Shown here: positions 19,066 to 29,213 of the stretch, one piece after another | Position numbering within the stretch: position 1 is the first letter of the stretch | Layout: each line of letters begins with the position of its first letter | DNA from: CAHJXF01 sp038240015 | GTDB taxonomy: Bacteria; Pseudomonadota; Gammaproteobacteria; Burkholderiales; Burkholderiaceae_D | Assembly (NCBI GenBank): GCA_038240015.1 | Contig: JBBSEF010000008.1 | Coordinates: forward strand, 1 to 64,000 | Direction: 5' to 3' | DNA length: 64,000 nt | Program-made: the position numbers and the translations under genes | The notes under the pieces: generated by a model | Databases searched by the model: none | Seen by the model: the letters and a program-made list of their open reading frames with translations, nothing else | Told to the model about the DNA's origin: nothing

Positions 19066-20019
19066 ATGACTGCTTCTTCGTCCGAATCCAGCGGTTCGTT
19101 GACCGCGATCCTGTGGGCGCTCGGCGCGAACGCAGGCATCGCAGTGGCCAAATTCATGGCGGCGGCGTACACGGGTTCGGGCGCCATGCTGGCCGAGGCG
19201 ATCCATTCACTGGCCGATTGCGTCAATCAGGTGCTGTTGCTGGTCGGCCTGCGTCAGGCGAAACACGGCGTCAGCGCGATTCATCCTCTCGGCACCGGCC
19301 GCGTCGTATACTTCTACGCGATGATGGTCGCGCTGCTGCTGTTCCTGCTCGGCGGCGCCTTCTCGGTGTATGAAGGCGTGCAGCGATTGCGGCATCCCGA
19401 AGCAGTCCGCAATTCGCTCGTCGCACTCGCGGTGCTCGCCATCTCGATCGCGCTCGAAGCCTTCTCCCTGCGCAGCGCGATGCGCGAGATCAGAAAGACC
19501 CAGGGCGATCGAAGCTTCTGGCGCTGGTTCAGAGAGACGCGTCAATCCGAATTGCTCGTCGTCGCGGGCGAAGACATCGCCGCGCTTGCCGGTCTCGCCT
19601 TCGCATTCGTTGCGGTGCTTGCCTCGCATCTGACCGGCAATCCGGTCTTCGATGCGGCGGGCAGCATCGCGGTCGGCGTGTTGCTGATGGTCGTCGCGTT
19701 CCTGGTGATGCGCGAAGTCAAGAGCCTGATCGTCGGCGAATCGGCCGAGCCCGCGATGCGTGCCGCGATCCGCGCGCACATAGAAGGGCGGCCCGAAGTC
19801 GTCACGGTCATCAGTCTGATCACGTTGCAATGGGGCGACGCGATCGTCGTCGCAGTGCAGGCCGAGATGACCATGCAGCCATCGGCCGTGGCGCTGATCG
19901 ACGCGATCAACGACGTCGAAGACAGCATCCAGTCGCGCTGGCCCGCGGTGCGCTGGGTGTTCTTCGAACCCGATCATCCAGAGTCTCGCGATGCGCGTGC
20001 GCACATCGAGCGCGCTTAG
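19066..20019 (+). CDS. Cation diffusion facilitator (CDF) family transporter
   Basis: This 317-residue metal exporter of the CDF family has about five or six membrane segments. The first metal-site motif is HSLADCVNQ (HSxxD) in TM2. The second, in TM5, is GEDIAALAGLAFAF. A short C-terminal cytoplasmic domain follows (VTVISLITLQWGDAIVVAVQAEM). The HSLADCVNQVLLLVGLRQA stretch resembles the ZnT9-like branch more than zinc exporters such as ZitB. Zn2+ is the likely but unproven substrate. The start is the ATG at 19066. Its 3' end overlaps the next gene by 29 bases. Confidence 0.85.
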   Translation: MTASSSESSGSLTAILWALGANAGIAVAKFMAAAYTGSGAMLAEAIHSLADCVNQVLLLVGLRQAKHGVSAIHPLGTGRVVYFYAMMVALLLFLLGGAFSVYEGVQRLRHPEAVRNSLVALAVLAISIALEAFSLRSAMREIRKTQGDRSFWRWFRETRQSELLVVAGEDIAALAGLAFAFVAVLASHLTGNPVFDAAGSIAVGVLLMVVAFLVMREVKSLIVGESAEPAMRAAIRAHIEGRPEVVTVISLITLQWGDAIVVAVQAEMTMQPSAVALIDAINDVEDSIQSRWPAVRWVFFEPDHPESRDARAHIERA

Positions 20020-20476
20020 GGCCTCGCTGTTCATCGCGATCGCGTTCCACGCCGGAATCACGCCGAGCGCCGAGCCCGACAATCCCTACAATGACCCACC
20101 GCCTGTGCAGGCGACGCGCGCCATCGCGCGCTGTCCTGCACCCAGGATAAGAACCTTGACGCCCGACGAGGCGCGACGTGAAGCGCACCAGAGGATCGAA
20201 CGCGGCACATCATGTTGGCTGGCCGGGCAGTGCGAGGCGGGCGGCGACTACAAGCACGATGCCGAGACCAATGCACGCGTCGCCGCGGCGATATCGAACG
20301 ATTTGCGTTTCGCGAACAGCTCCCTATGGGTCGAGACCTTGCGCAAGTTCGTCACCATCAAAGGCTGCCTCGCCGATGCGAAGCAGGGGCGCGAACTCGA
20401 AGCGATGGTCAAGGCCATCGATGGAGTGAAGCTGGTGTGGCAGGAAGCGGCGGTCGCGCCGAAACGCGCTCGATGA
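19991..20476 (+). CDS. Exported BON-domain protein
   Basis: This 161-residue protein has a signal peptide (ALRASLFIAIAFHAGITPSAEP) and a C-terminal BON-like domain: ETNARVAAAISNDLRFANSSLWVETLRKFVTIKGCLADAKQGRELEAMV. BON domains bind phospholipid or envelope partners (as in OsmY). Three other cysteines (in ARCPAP, SCWL and GQCEAGG) suggest disulfides in the periplasm. It overlaps the end of the CDF gene by 29 bases, so the two are translationally linked and may work together. The match to BON is by pattern. Confidence 0.7.
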   Translation: MRVRTSSALRASLFIAIAFHAGITPSAEPDNPYNDPPPVQATRAIARCPAPRIRTLTPDEARREAHQRIERGTSCWLAGQCEAGGDYKHDAETNARVAAAISNDLRFANSSLWVETLRKFVTIKGCLADAKQGRELEAMVKAIDGVKLVWQEAAVAPKRAR

Positions 20477-20529
20477 GTTGATCAGGATCGGGATCGGCTC
20501 CGCAGTCTCGCCGCAGCCGTGATATAAAT

Positions 20530-20546
20530 TCGTACGATCGTTACGA
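20530..20546. promoter_or_regulatory. Dyad upstream of the lysR gene, possible autoregulatory site
   Basis: TCGTA-CGATCGT-TACGA is an inverted repeat with 5-bp arms and a 7-bp spacer, 23-39 bases before the LysR-type regulator start. LysR proteins commonly bind such short dyads near their own start. There is no second copy nearby to compare with. Confidence 0.35.
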
Positions 20547-20568
20547 TGCTAGTCATACGCACGTCGAT

Positions 20569-21548
20569 ATGCCAAAGAAACTCGATCTCAATCTTCTTCA
20601 GGCGCTCGAGGCTTTGCTCGCCGAGCGCAACGTGACGCGCGCCGCGGTCCGCCTGCACACCACGCAACCCGCGTTGTCCGCGCAGCTCGCGCGGCTGCGT
20701 CGCATGTTCGACGACCCGCTGTTCATTCCGGGCTCGCGCGGGATGACGCCGACACCACGCGCGCTCGAAATCGAAGAACGGCTCTCGGAGCTGATGAGCG
20801 GCTTGCGCGCGGTCGTCTCGCCGCAACGCTTCGACCCCGCGACCTCGGCGGCAACCATCTCGATCGCCGCGACCGACTCGACCCAGTTCCTGCTCGCGCC
20901 GATGGTGGCCGAACTGCACGCGATGGCGCCCAACCTGCGCATCGCCGGCCGGCCGGTACAACGTCTGAGCAAGCCGGAGATCGACCGGCTGCTGGCGACC
21001 GGCCACCTCGACATCGTGATCGGGCCTTCGGTGCTGTTGCCCGATGACCTGCACGCGCGCATCGTGAGCACCGAACGGTTTCTGTGCGTGATGCGCAAGG
21101 ACCATCCGTTCAGGAAGACACGCATGACCGTCGATGACTTGTGTTCGTTCGAGCACATCTACGTCTCGCCGCTGGGCGGCGACTTCTCGGGCGAGGTCGA
21201 TGCGGCGCTCGCCGCGGTCGGGCGATCACGCCGCGTGATCGCATCGGTGCCGAGCGTGCTGGTTGCCACGCGCATTCTGGAGACCAGCAACTTCGTGGGC
21301 GTCTTCGGCGAATCGCTTGCGAGACGCGAAGCGCACATCCTGAAAAGCTTTGTGCTGCCTGTCGATATCGGCAAGCTCGAGCTCGTGATGGCGTGGCACG
21401 AGCGCACCCATGCGGACGCTGCGCATCAGTGGTTCCGCGAGCGCCTTGCGGGCGCAATGCAACGCGTTCGCGACAATGCGGAAGGCCGTCCCTTGCTCAC
21501 CGAGGAAGAAGGCCCGGCGGATTCGCATCGGCTTCGAAGGAGGACCGC

Positions 21549-21552
<4 letters not shown>
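20569..21552 (+). CDS. LysR-family transcriptional regulator
   Basis: This 327-residue regulator has the winged helix-turn-helix at the N-terminus (LNLLQALEALLAERNVTRAAVRLHTTQPALSAQLARLRRMFDDPLF) and a type 2 periplasmic-binding-like effector domain. The sequence resembles the NodD/SyrM-like group (RRMFDDPLFIPGSRGMTPTPRA). The ATG at 20569 fits the usual start of the family. It overlaps the downstream aldo/keto reductase by 4 bases, so unusually the regulator and its probable target are in one transcript. The effector is unknown. Confidence 0.9.
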
Positions 21553-22574
<1,022 letters not shown>

Positions 22575-22590
22575 AGTCGTTTCCGCGAAC

Positions 22591-22645
22591 GCGTGAATCC
22601 AGCTTCTTTCAACACACGCCGCGGGGTCCCCGCTTTCGCGGGGAC
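22591..22645. repeat. REP-like hairpin between convergent genes
   Basis: GTCCCCGC-TTTC-GCGGGGAC (22626-22645) is a perfect 8-bp stem with a 4-base loop. The preceding GTGAATCCAGC is another half-element typical of dispersed proteobacterial repeats. It lies in the gap between the reductase (+) and the oligomer hydrolase (-), where it could also stop transcription. Confidence 0.65.
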
Positions 22646-22670
22646 GACAGCATGCTGCTCGTTGTGACAA

Positions 22671-24848
22671 TCAGTCGGGCACGGTCACCGTGTTGCCGCT
22701 GACCGTGATCGCATTCGCCGCGGTTGGCGTGGTCACGAAGGTCGGCACGTTGGCTGGCGTGATAGCCGGCGCCGCTCCAGGAGCGCCGCCGCGCGGAATG
22801 GTTCGCACCACCTGCGACTGTGGAAGCGGCGTGCCGCTCTTCAGGTTCGCATACACCGCATCGAGGGCGCGCACCAGGTACACGTGCAGCGGCACGTAGC
22901 GCGAGTCGTAGCCGCCGAATACGGACGGTGTTCCGATGAAGGAATCGAAGTGCTGCGCGTTGGTGACTTCGATGAACGACAGCTTGCTGCCTCCGCCCTC
23001 GGCCACCTTGTTGAGGCCCAGGTAAGGACGCGAGGTGTGGTTGACCGGCAAGAGCGCATCGTCGCGTCCTTGCACGATCAGCGCGGGTTTGCCGCGCAGG
23101 TTGCCGCTGCGATAGGTCTCGGTGATGCCCGCCTGCAATGCCGGCGACGAGGTCAGAAGACTGCGCAGGCAGCGCGCGCCATCGACGTTGTAATCGGTGC
23201 GAGCGGTCGATTGCGAGATCGACAACACGCTGCGCTTGGGCCCACCGACGGCCGCATTGTTGACGAGCTGCACGCCGCCGCCGGGCGGCACGCCGTTGCC
23301 GACCGAGAACAATGCGGCCAGCGAGTTGGCTGCAAGCGGCGTGGGCGCGCCGCTTGCGTCCGTCGCAGCGAAGCTGTAGCCGCACAGATTGTCCTTGACG
23401 CTGGCGCGTTGGTATGTGTTCGCATACGTGACCGCAACCGCTGAATAGACCTCGAACGCGGCCAGCGACGCGAACAGCGGATCGGACTCGGCGCCAAAGC
23501 CGAAGTTGTGAAGCTTCTGCAGGGACTCGTCGGCTTGGGCTGCTGCGGTCGTTGTGAGGAGAAAGCCGAGGTCCTTCAACGATTGACAGCGCGCGGCCGC
23601 GAACGCCGGCACGATGAAGGCCGCCGCGGGCGAGCCCGCGACCTGCGCGGATTGCGACGCGCACACGCTGAACAGATCCGCCGTCGTGATGTATTCGAAG
23701 AGCGTCTTGCCCGACGTCGCGATGGTGGTCGCACCGCGCTTGATGACGATGCCGGCCGTGGCGGGAATCTCAACCTCGGGTTCCGCAACCGCGACGCCAT
23801 CGATCAGGCCAGTGGTGTCGAGTTCAGCAGCAGCGATGGCGGAGCCGCCGCCGTTCGACGCGCCCGAAGCGATCACGATCGTGTTCGACGACTTGATGGT
23901 GCGAATGCGCGAGCCGTTGGGTTGCAGCGTGCCGAATTTTTCGTTGAGCGCGTAGAACGCGAATTCGACGGCCTGCAGCGTGAACTTGCCCCAGTCCTTC
24001 TCGGGATTGCGCTGCGAGTGCGCGTGCTTGAACGCGAAGCGGTTCGGCGTGGCGGCGTTGAACGCGGCCAGTTCGGTGGCCGTGAGATTGGCTCGAAAGA
24101 ACGCGTTGTTGCCGGCCGCGGTCGACGTCGTGCGGGTGCCGTCGATCAACGCCACCGTGTCGTTTTGCAGATCGTGCGGCGAGGTGCCTGTGCCCTTGTC
24201 GGTCAGCGCCACGGCGCAACCGCGCTTCAAGCCCCATTCGCCTGCCGAGATCGCGCCGTAGACGCCGCGCGAACCCGACGAGGTCGCCGTCTGGATACAG
24301 GGATTGGCGGGATCGAACGAGTTCGGAATCTGCACCAGCAGCGTCACGTTTTCGCGGCCGCTGCCATCGTCCGAGAACGCGATGTACTCGACACCAGCGA
24401 TCTTGCCTTCGTTGGCCGTGACGACACCGTTCGCATCGACGTTAGGGCCATACAGCAAACCGTAGCCGCCCGCCGCAGTCGGATCGACGAGCGCGCGGTA
24501 GTTGGCGTAGATCGCCAGCTTGCGCAGCTCGGCGGCAGTCGGGATCGCGGGATTGGCGAACGTCGGCGCCACGGCCGATCCCAGACCGGTCTTGCCAAGG
24601 CCCGCGGTCAACAAGTCGTCGCTTGCGCCGTCATAGCTCTTGATGCCGACCGTACCCACGTAGCTCGGCTTGACGTTGACATCCGGCGGTACCGGCACGG
24701 GACCGCCGTCGTCATGCCCTCCACAGCCGGCAAGACCGGCGCAGACAGCGGCGAAGCCGAGCAAGACCACACGGCCCAGGGGGTGCGGACGGGCGACAGC
24801 GCCTTGCTGTGACTGTCGAGCGGGCGAAGCTACTGACTCGTGCTGCAT
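22671..24848 (-). CDS. 3-hydroxybutyrate oligomer hydrolase, lipoprotein
   Basis: This 725-residue alpha/beta-hydrolase follows the D-(-)-3-hydroxybutyrate oligomer hydrolase family of PHB-degrading betaproteobacteria throughout. Key parts are PSYVGTVGIKSYDGASDDLLTAGLG at the N-terminus, the nucleophile region IASGASNGGGSAIAAAE (G-x-S-x-G), and late conserved NVDGARCLRSLL and QGRDDALLPVNHTSRPYLGLN. The start at ATG 24848 has AGGAGA in front. The signal peptide ends in VCAGLAGC with lipobox, followed by GGHDDGGPVPVPPD, so it is probably membrane-anchored. It would cleave 3HB oligomers to monomer. The post-lipobox motif is nearly the same as in the cytochrome at 7773. Confidence 0.9.
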   Translation of the reverse strand: MQHESVASPARQSQQGAVARPHPLGRVVLLGFAAVCAGLAGCGGHDDGGPVPVPPDVNVKPSYVGTVGIKSYDGASDDLLTAGLGKTGLGSAVAPTFANPAIPTAAELRKLAIYANYRALVDPTAAGGYGLLYGPNVDANGVVTANEGKIAGVEYIAFSDDGSGRENVTLLVQIPNSFDPANPCIQTATSSGSRGVYGAISAGEWGLKRGCAVALTDKGTGTSPHDLQNDTVALIDGTRTTSTAAGNNAFFRANLTATELAAFNAATPNRFAFKHAHSQRNPEKDWGKFTLQAVEFAFYALNEKFGTLQPNGSRIRTIKSSNTIVIASGASNGGGSAIAAAELDTTGLIDGVAVAEPEVEIPATAGIVIKRGATTIATSGKTLFEYITTADLFSVCASQSAQVAGSPAAAFIVPAFAAARCQSLKDLGFLLTTTAAAQADESLQKLHNFGFGAESDPLFASLAAFEVYSAVAVTYANTYQRASVKDNLCGYSFAATDASGAPTPLAANSLAALFSVGNGVPPGGGVQLVNNAAVGGPKRSVLSISQSTARTDYNVDGARCLRSLLTSSPALQAGITETYRSGNLRGKPALIVQGRDDALLPVNHTSRPYLGLNKVAEGGGSKLSFIEVTNAQHFDSFIGTPSVFGGYDSRYVPLHVYLVRALDAVYANLKSGTPLPQSQVVRTIPRGGAPGAAPAITPANVPTFVTTPTAANAITVSGNTVTVPD

Positions 24849-25188
24849 GCGCTGGTCTCCTGTCGGTCGTGTCGGTAAAAGCGTGCGGGACTGAACGAAA
24901 CGATCCATCGGGTCGCCGTGCGAATTGGCGTCGCGAAGCAGGACGATCCCGGGCCGCGATTATCCGGGTCGTCCCCGCGCCTTCGCAATACTCCTTTTCC
25001 CGATGCACGCCCGGTTCAACAGGGCGAACGACAGCGCGGTGTCGGTGGACTCCGATGGATCGGTGAATCCGTTTACGCGAGCGTTCCGTAATAACAAGCG
25101 TCGTCGTCATGGACGGCGCGAATCACCAGTAGGACGACGCATCTATTTCGTCTTACGTGGTCATCTATCGAATTAACCAGGAGGCTTC
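24849..25188. other. Divergent regulatory stretch without gene
   Basis: This stretch of about 340 bases separates the oligomer hydrolase (-) and the fasciclin gene (+) and must contain both promoters. TGAATCC (25064-25070) and CGTA (25087-25090), 16 bases apart, look a little like an ECF-sigma promoter, but this is weak. No other element was recognised. Confidence 0.4.
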
Positions 25189-25743
25189 ATGAAAATTTCT
25201 CGATTCGCATCGATTCTGATTGCAGGTGTTCTATCGTGCGCGGCGCTTCCGTCGTTCGCGCAAGTGGTCATGGTGGGCGGTGCCGCGATGTATCCCACCA
25301 AGGACATCATCGACAACGCGGTGAACTCGAGTGACCACACCACTCTCGTGGCCGCAGTCAAGGCCGCCGGTCTGGTCGATACCTTGAAGGGCCCGGGTCC
25401 GTTTACGGTCTTCGCGCCGACCAATGCCGCGTTCGCGGCGCTGCCCAAAGGCACGGTCGACACGCTGTTGAAGCCCGAGAACAAGCCCGCGTTGACCAAG
25501 GTGCTGACCTATCATGTGGTGGCCGGCAACATGGACGCGGCCGCGCTCACGAAGGCTATCGAAGCGGGCGGGGGCAAGGCCACGTTGAAGACTGTTTCGG
25601 GCGGGACGCTGACGGCGATGAAGTCGGCCTCGGGCATTACCGTGACCGACGAAAAAGGCGGTAGCGCGAAGGTGACGATCGCCGACGTCAAGCAATCGAA
25701 CGGCGTGATCCACGTCGTCGACAAGGTGTTGCTGCCGGCCTGA
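25189..25743 (+). CDS. Secreted fasciclin-domain protein
   Basis: This 184-residue protein has a cleavable signal peptide (MKISRFASILIAGVLSCAALPSFAQ) and one FAS1 domain. The two FAS1 hallmarks are present: GPFTVFAPTNAAFAALP (H1) and KVLTYHVVAGNM (YH motif), followed by GVIHVVDKVLLP (H2). FAS1 domains act in adhesion and cell-surface contact; bacterial members are poorly characterised. A strong Shine-Dalgarno sequence, CAGGAGG, precedes the ATG. It stands alone and ends in a terminator that overlaps the end of topB. Confidence 0.9.
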   Translation: MKISRFASILIAGVLSCAALPSFAQVVMVGGAAMYPTKDIIDNAVNSSDHTTLVAAVKAAGLVDTLKGPGPFTVFAPTNAAFAALPKGTVDTLLKPENKPALTKVLTYHVVAGNMDAAALTKAIEAGGGKATLKTVSGGTLTAMKSASGITVTDEKGGSAKVTIADVKQSNGVIHVVDKVLLPA

Positions 25744-25790
25744 GCGTGATGCATTCGGCGCGCATCGCGAGCGCCGATGCCGATGTGCAA

Positions 25791-25823
25791 GGCTGCTCGA
25801 GCTTCGGCTCAAGCAGCCTTTTT
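25791..25823 (+). terminator. Rho-independent terminator after the fasciclin gene
   Basis: GGCTGCTCGAGC-TTCG-GCTCAAGCAGCC (25791-25818), with one mismatch in a 12-bp stem and a stable TTCG loop, is followed by five Ts. It overlaps the topB stop codon (25809-25811) on the other strand. Confidence 0.85.
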
Positions 25824-28448
25824 CTTGCGTGCGGTCTTGACCGTTGTCTTCGTGGCTGCCCGCTTCTTCGCGGGCGTTTGAATTTTCGGCGCCGACGCCT
25901 CGACACTCGCGTCGTCGGCTGTCCGCGCAGCCGTGGAAGACTTTTTCGCGACCGGTGTTTTTACGGCGCGCGGCTCGAACTCAAAACCGACCTTGCCCTT
26001 CTCGGCGTCCCAAGCCAGGTAGGCCTTGAAGAAGCGGTTGGTCCGCGATGACTTGAAGCCGGGCAGCAAGTCGGTCTTGCCGGTCTCGAGCAATTTAGCG
26101 ATCTGCTCGCGCGAGACTTCCTGCTGAAGGATGATCTTGCCGCTCTTGAAGTCGCAGGTCCTGGGCGGATTGATGGCATTCTCGCATGTGTATGACAGGC
26201 CCAGTTCGTACACCGCGCCGCCGCACTTCGGACACGAGCCCACCATCTGCTGACCGGTGAAGTCCACCGGTTCGCTGTTCGGGTCGTCCTGCGACTGGCC
26301 GAAATCGAATTCGAGTTTGAGATTCTTGTTCTCGTCGTCGGGGACGATCTTGAGGATCGCGGCGAAGGGCCGGCCCATCTTGCTGCGAAAGCCTTGCAGC
26401 GGTCCAATCTCTCGCTTGCCCAGCAGCTCTTCGACCTCGGCGATTTCGAATTGCCGTCCGCCAGGAATCTTGCTGATCGAAAATCCGCAGCCGGTATCGG
26501 TCGGTGTCTTCTCGCCCACGCATGCGAAGCGGCGATAGTTTTCCTTCACCTTGCCGCCGCAATTCGGGCACGGCGTCTTCAAGGTCGCGTAGTCGCCGGG
26601 AATGGTGTCGCTGTCGTATTCCTTCGCGCGCTTGACGATGATCTGCGTCATCTGCGCGATCTCGCGCATGAAGGCGTCGCGGCTCATCTGTCCTTTTTCC
26701 ATCAGCGCGAGCTTGTGCTCCCACTCGCCGGTCAGTTCGGGTGCGGTCAGTTCGGTCACGTCGAGACCGCGCAAGAGCGTCATCAACTGAAACGCCTTCG
26801 CGGTCGGGATCAGTTCGCGGCCTTCGCGCACCATGTACTTTTCGTAGAGCAGCCCTTCGATGATCGCCGCGCGAGTCGCGGGCGTGCCGAGCCCTTTGCC
26901 GGCCATCGCTTCGCGAAGGTCGTCGTCGTCGATCAGCTTGCCTGCGCCTTCCATCGCCGAGAGCAGGCTCGCTTCGTTGTAGCGTGCGGGCGGTTTGGTG
27001 ACGAGGCCGACCGCCTCGATCTTCTCGGTGACCGGCTTCTCGCCGGGGGCGACCGCGACCAGATTCTCGTCCTCGCCCTGCGCCTCCTTGCCATACACCT
27101 GCAACCATCCGGGCGAGACCAGCACCTTGCCTTCGGTCTTGAACTGATGACCGACGACTTCGGTGATGCGCGTTGTCACGAGAAATTCGGCGGGCGGAAA
27201 GAACACCGCGAGAAAGCGCTTGACGACGAGGTCGTACAACTTCTGCTCGGGCTCCGACAGATTCTTCGGCGCCTGCAAGGTCGGAATGATCGCGAAGTGA
27301 TCGCTGATTTTCGCGTTGTCGAAGATGCGCTTGTTGGGCTTGACCCAATGGTTCTTCACCACCAGCGACGCGGCCTGGCGATAGTTGTTCGAGTCCTTCA
27401 GCATCGCGAGCGTTTCCTTCACCGTCCCCACATAGTCCTCGGGCAGGTGACGGCTGTCGGTACGCGGATACGTCAATACCTTGTGGCGTTCGTAGAGCGC
27501 CTGCGCGAGACCGAGCGTGTTCTTCGCCGAGAAGCCGAAGCGGCCATTGGCTTCGCGTTGAAGCGTGGTGAGGTCGAACAGACCCGGCGACATCGACGTC
27601 GACGGCTTCGATTCTTCGGTGACGGTGCCGAGCTTGCCGCGACATGCGGCGACGATCGAATCGGCAGCCGGCTTGCCCCACAGACGCGAATCGCGTTGAT
27701 CGGGATCTTCGCCGGTGCGCTTGAATTTCGGATCGAACCAGCGACCCGGGTATGCGCCCGCCGCCGCGACGAACTCGGCCTGCACTTCCCAATACTCGCG
27801 CGACACGAAGCGTTTGATCTTCTCTTCGCGCTCGACCACGATCGATAAGGTCGGCGTCTGCACGCGACCGACAGTGGTCAGAAAGAAACCGCCGCCCTTG
27901 GAGTTGAACGCGGTCATCGCGCGCGTGCCGTTGATGCCGATCATCCAGTCGGCCTCCGATCGGCTGCGTGCCGCATCGGCCAGCGGATGCATCTGCGCAT
28001 CGCTACGCAAATGCGCGAAGCCGTCGATGATCGAGCCTTGCGTCATCGACTGCAGCCACAGGCGCTGGATCGGTTGCCTGGCCTTCGCGTGCTGCGCGAT
28101 CAAGCGAAAGATCAACTCGCCTTCGCGTCCCGCGTCGCATGCATTGATCAGACGATCGACGTCCTTGCGCTTGATCAGCCGGCTCAACAGCTTCAGGCGA
28201 GACTCGGTCTTCGCGATCGGATTCAAATCGAAGTGCGGCGGGATCACGGGCAGGTTCGCGAAGCTCCACTTGCCGCGCTTGACGTCGTATTCCTCGGGCG
28301 CGGCGATCTCGACCAGATGGCCGATCGCCGACGAGAGGACGAAATCGTCCGACTCGAAATAGTCGTCGTGCTTCTTGAAGCCGCCCAATGCGCGAGCGAT
28401 GTCGTTGGCGACAGAGGGCTTCTCGGCAATGATGAGTGCCTTGCTCAT
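25809..28448 (-). CDS. topB: DNA topoisomerase III
   Basis: This 879-residue type IA topoisomerase has a TOPRIM domain at the N-terminus (MSKALIIAEKPSVANDIARAL; DAGREGELIF) and the catalytic Tyr327 in LTYPRTDSRHLP. It relaxes and decatenates DNA through single-strand passage. Zinc-ribbon-like modules follow the core (CPNCGGKV and CPKCGGAVYELGL with later CENAINPPRTC). The final 50 residues are a Lys/Ala-rich tail (AKKRAATKTTVKTARKKKAA), like a histone H1 tail. The start is the ATG at 28448; the frame is open upstream but without similarity. Order LysM-dprA-smg-topB, all on the minus strand, is a conserved betaproteobacterial block. Confidence 0.95.
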   Translation of the reverse strand: MSKALIIAEKPSVANDIARALGGFKKHDDYFESDDFVLSSAIGHLVEIAAPEEYDVKRGKWSFANLPVIPPHFDLNPIAKTESRLKLLSRLIKRKDVDRLINACDAGREGELIFRLIAQHAKARQPIQRLWLQSMTQGSIIDGFAHLRSDAQMHPLADAARSRSEADWMIGINGTRAMTAFNSKGGGFFLTTVGRVQTPTLSIVVEREEKIKRFVSREYWEVQAEFVAAAGAYPGRWFDPKFKRTGEDPDQRDSRLWGKPAADSIVAACRGKLGTVTEESKPSTSMSPGLFDLTTLQREANGRFGFSAKNTLGLAQALYERHKVLTYPRTDSRHLPEDYVGTVKETLAMLKDSNNYRQAASLVVKNHWVKPNKRIFDNAKISDHFAIIPTLQAPKNLSEPEQKLYDLVVKRFLAVFFPPAEFLVTTRITEVVGHQFKTEGKVLVSPGWLQVYGKEAQGEDENLVAVAPGEKPVTEKIEAVGLVTKPPARYNEASLLSAMEGAGKLIDDDDLREAMAGKGLGTPATRAAIIEGLLYEKYMVREGRELIPTAKAFQLMTLLRGLDVTELTAPELTGEWEHKLALMEKGQMSRDAFMREIAQMTQIIVKRAKEYDSDTIPGDYATLKTPCPNCGGKVKENYRRFACVGEKTPTDTGCGFSISKIPGGRQFEIAEVEELLGKREIGPLQGFRSKMGRPFAAILKIVPDDENKNLKLEFDFGQSQDDPNSEPVDFTGQQMVGSCPKCGGAVYELGLSYTCENAINPPRTCDFKSGKIILQQEVSREQIAKLLETGKTDLLPGFKSSRTNRFFKAYLAWDAEKGKVGFEFEPRAVKTPVAKKSSTAARTADDASVEASAPKIQTPAKKRAATKTTVKTARKKKAA

Positions 28449-28643
28449 TTCACCTGCTATTGGATGATCTCCGGACGGCGACACCGCATCGATGGGCGTC
28501 CGTTGCCTCGAGTCGATGTCCGGCGAAAAAGGGATGAGGCGCGCGGAAAGACCCGGACCCTGAATCAGGCCGGCATCATACGCGCAAGATTTTCGCAGCC
28601 GCAAATAGCCGAACTACGGCACTCACCACGGCCGCGGTGTCGA

Positions 28644-29102
28644 TCAGTGCATCTGACGCGGGGCGCCGTCCTCGAGCAGTTCCTCGAGGATCAAGGCATC
28701 CGGCTCTTCGCCCTGACTCCAGAAAACCATCAGGACGATCACCTTCAGCGACTCGAGCGAGACCGGTCTCTCGTCGGTCGCGAGTGCGCGTTCGATGACG
28801 ATTTCGCGGAGCAGGGGATTGAGCACGCCGGCCGATTCGAGAAACGAAAGAAAGCCGATCGACTCGGCGCCGAGGCGCTCATATTCCTGATCGACGTACA
28901 CGCGAAACGATGAGCTTTCGGCGTAGGCGACCGGAACCGTGGTCTGCGTGACCGTGGCCAGACCCGAGAGCCACGACAGGGCGCTGTTGATCTCTTCGCC
29001 TTCGAAGCCGGCGGCGGACAGCTTCTTCGCGAGCGTGCCCGCATCGGGACACGCATCGGGCCGGTAGTAGGTCTCGTAGAGATAAACGAGGATTTCGAAC
29101 AT
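28644..29102 (-). CDS. smg: Smg family protein (DUF494)
   Basis: This 152-residue protein of the Smg family matches over its whole length: MFEILVYLYETYYRPDACPDAG at the start, SALSWLSGL, FRVYVDQEYERLG, and LLREIVIERALATDE with a C-terminal LKVIVLMVFWSQGEEPDALILEELL. Function is not established; it is genetically linked to dprA in most beta- and gammaproteobacteria, as here. The gene is 111 bases downstream of dprA. Confidence 0.93.
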   Translation of the reverse strand: MFEILVYLYETYYRPDACPDAGTLAKKLSAAGFEGEEINSALSWLSGLATVTQTTVPVAYAESSSFRVYVDQEYERLGAESIGFLSFLESAGVLNPLLREIVIERALATDERPVSLESLKVIVLMVFWSQGEEPDALILEELLEDGAPRQMH

Positions 29103-29213
29103 GTGGCTGCAATGTAACCCGTGAAGACCTTCGGTTCAAGTTGAGAGGCGCCGTGTGGGCGTCCACGCAACGCCTGCCGCGTTTTGACGAAACGCATGCG
29201 CGCTTTCTTCGCG

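Noticed and set aside
25064..25090. ECF-sigma-like promoter before the fasciclin gene
   Set aside because: TGAATCC-N16-CGTA has no second copy in the window and no ECF sigma gene is nearby, so I do not list it as a promoter.
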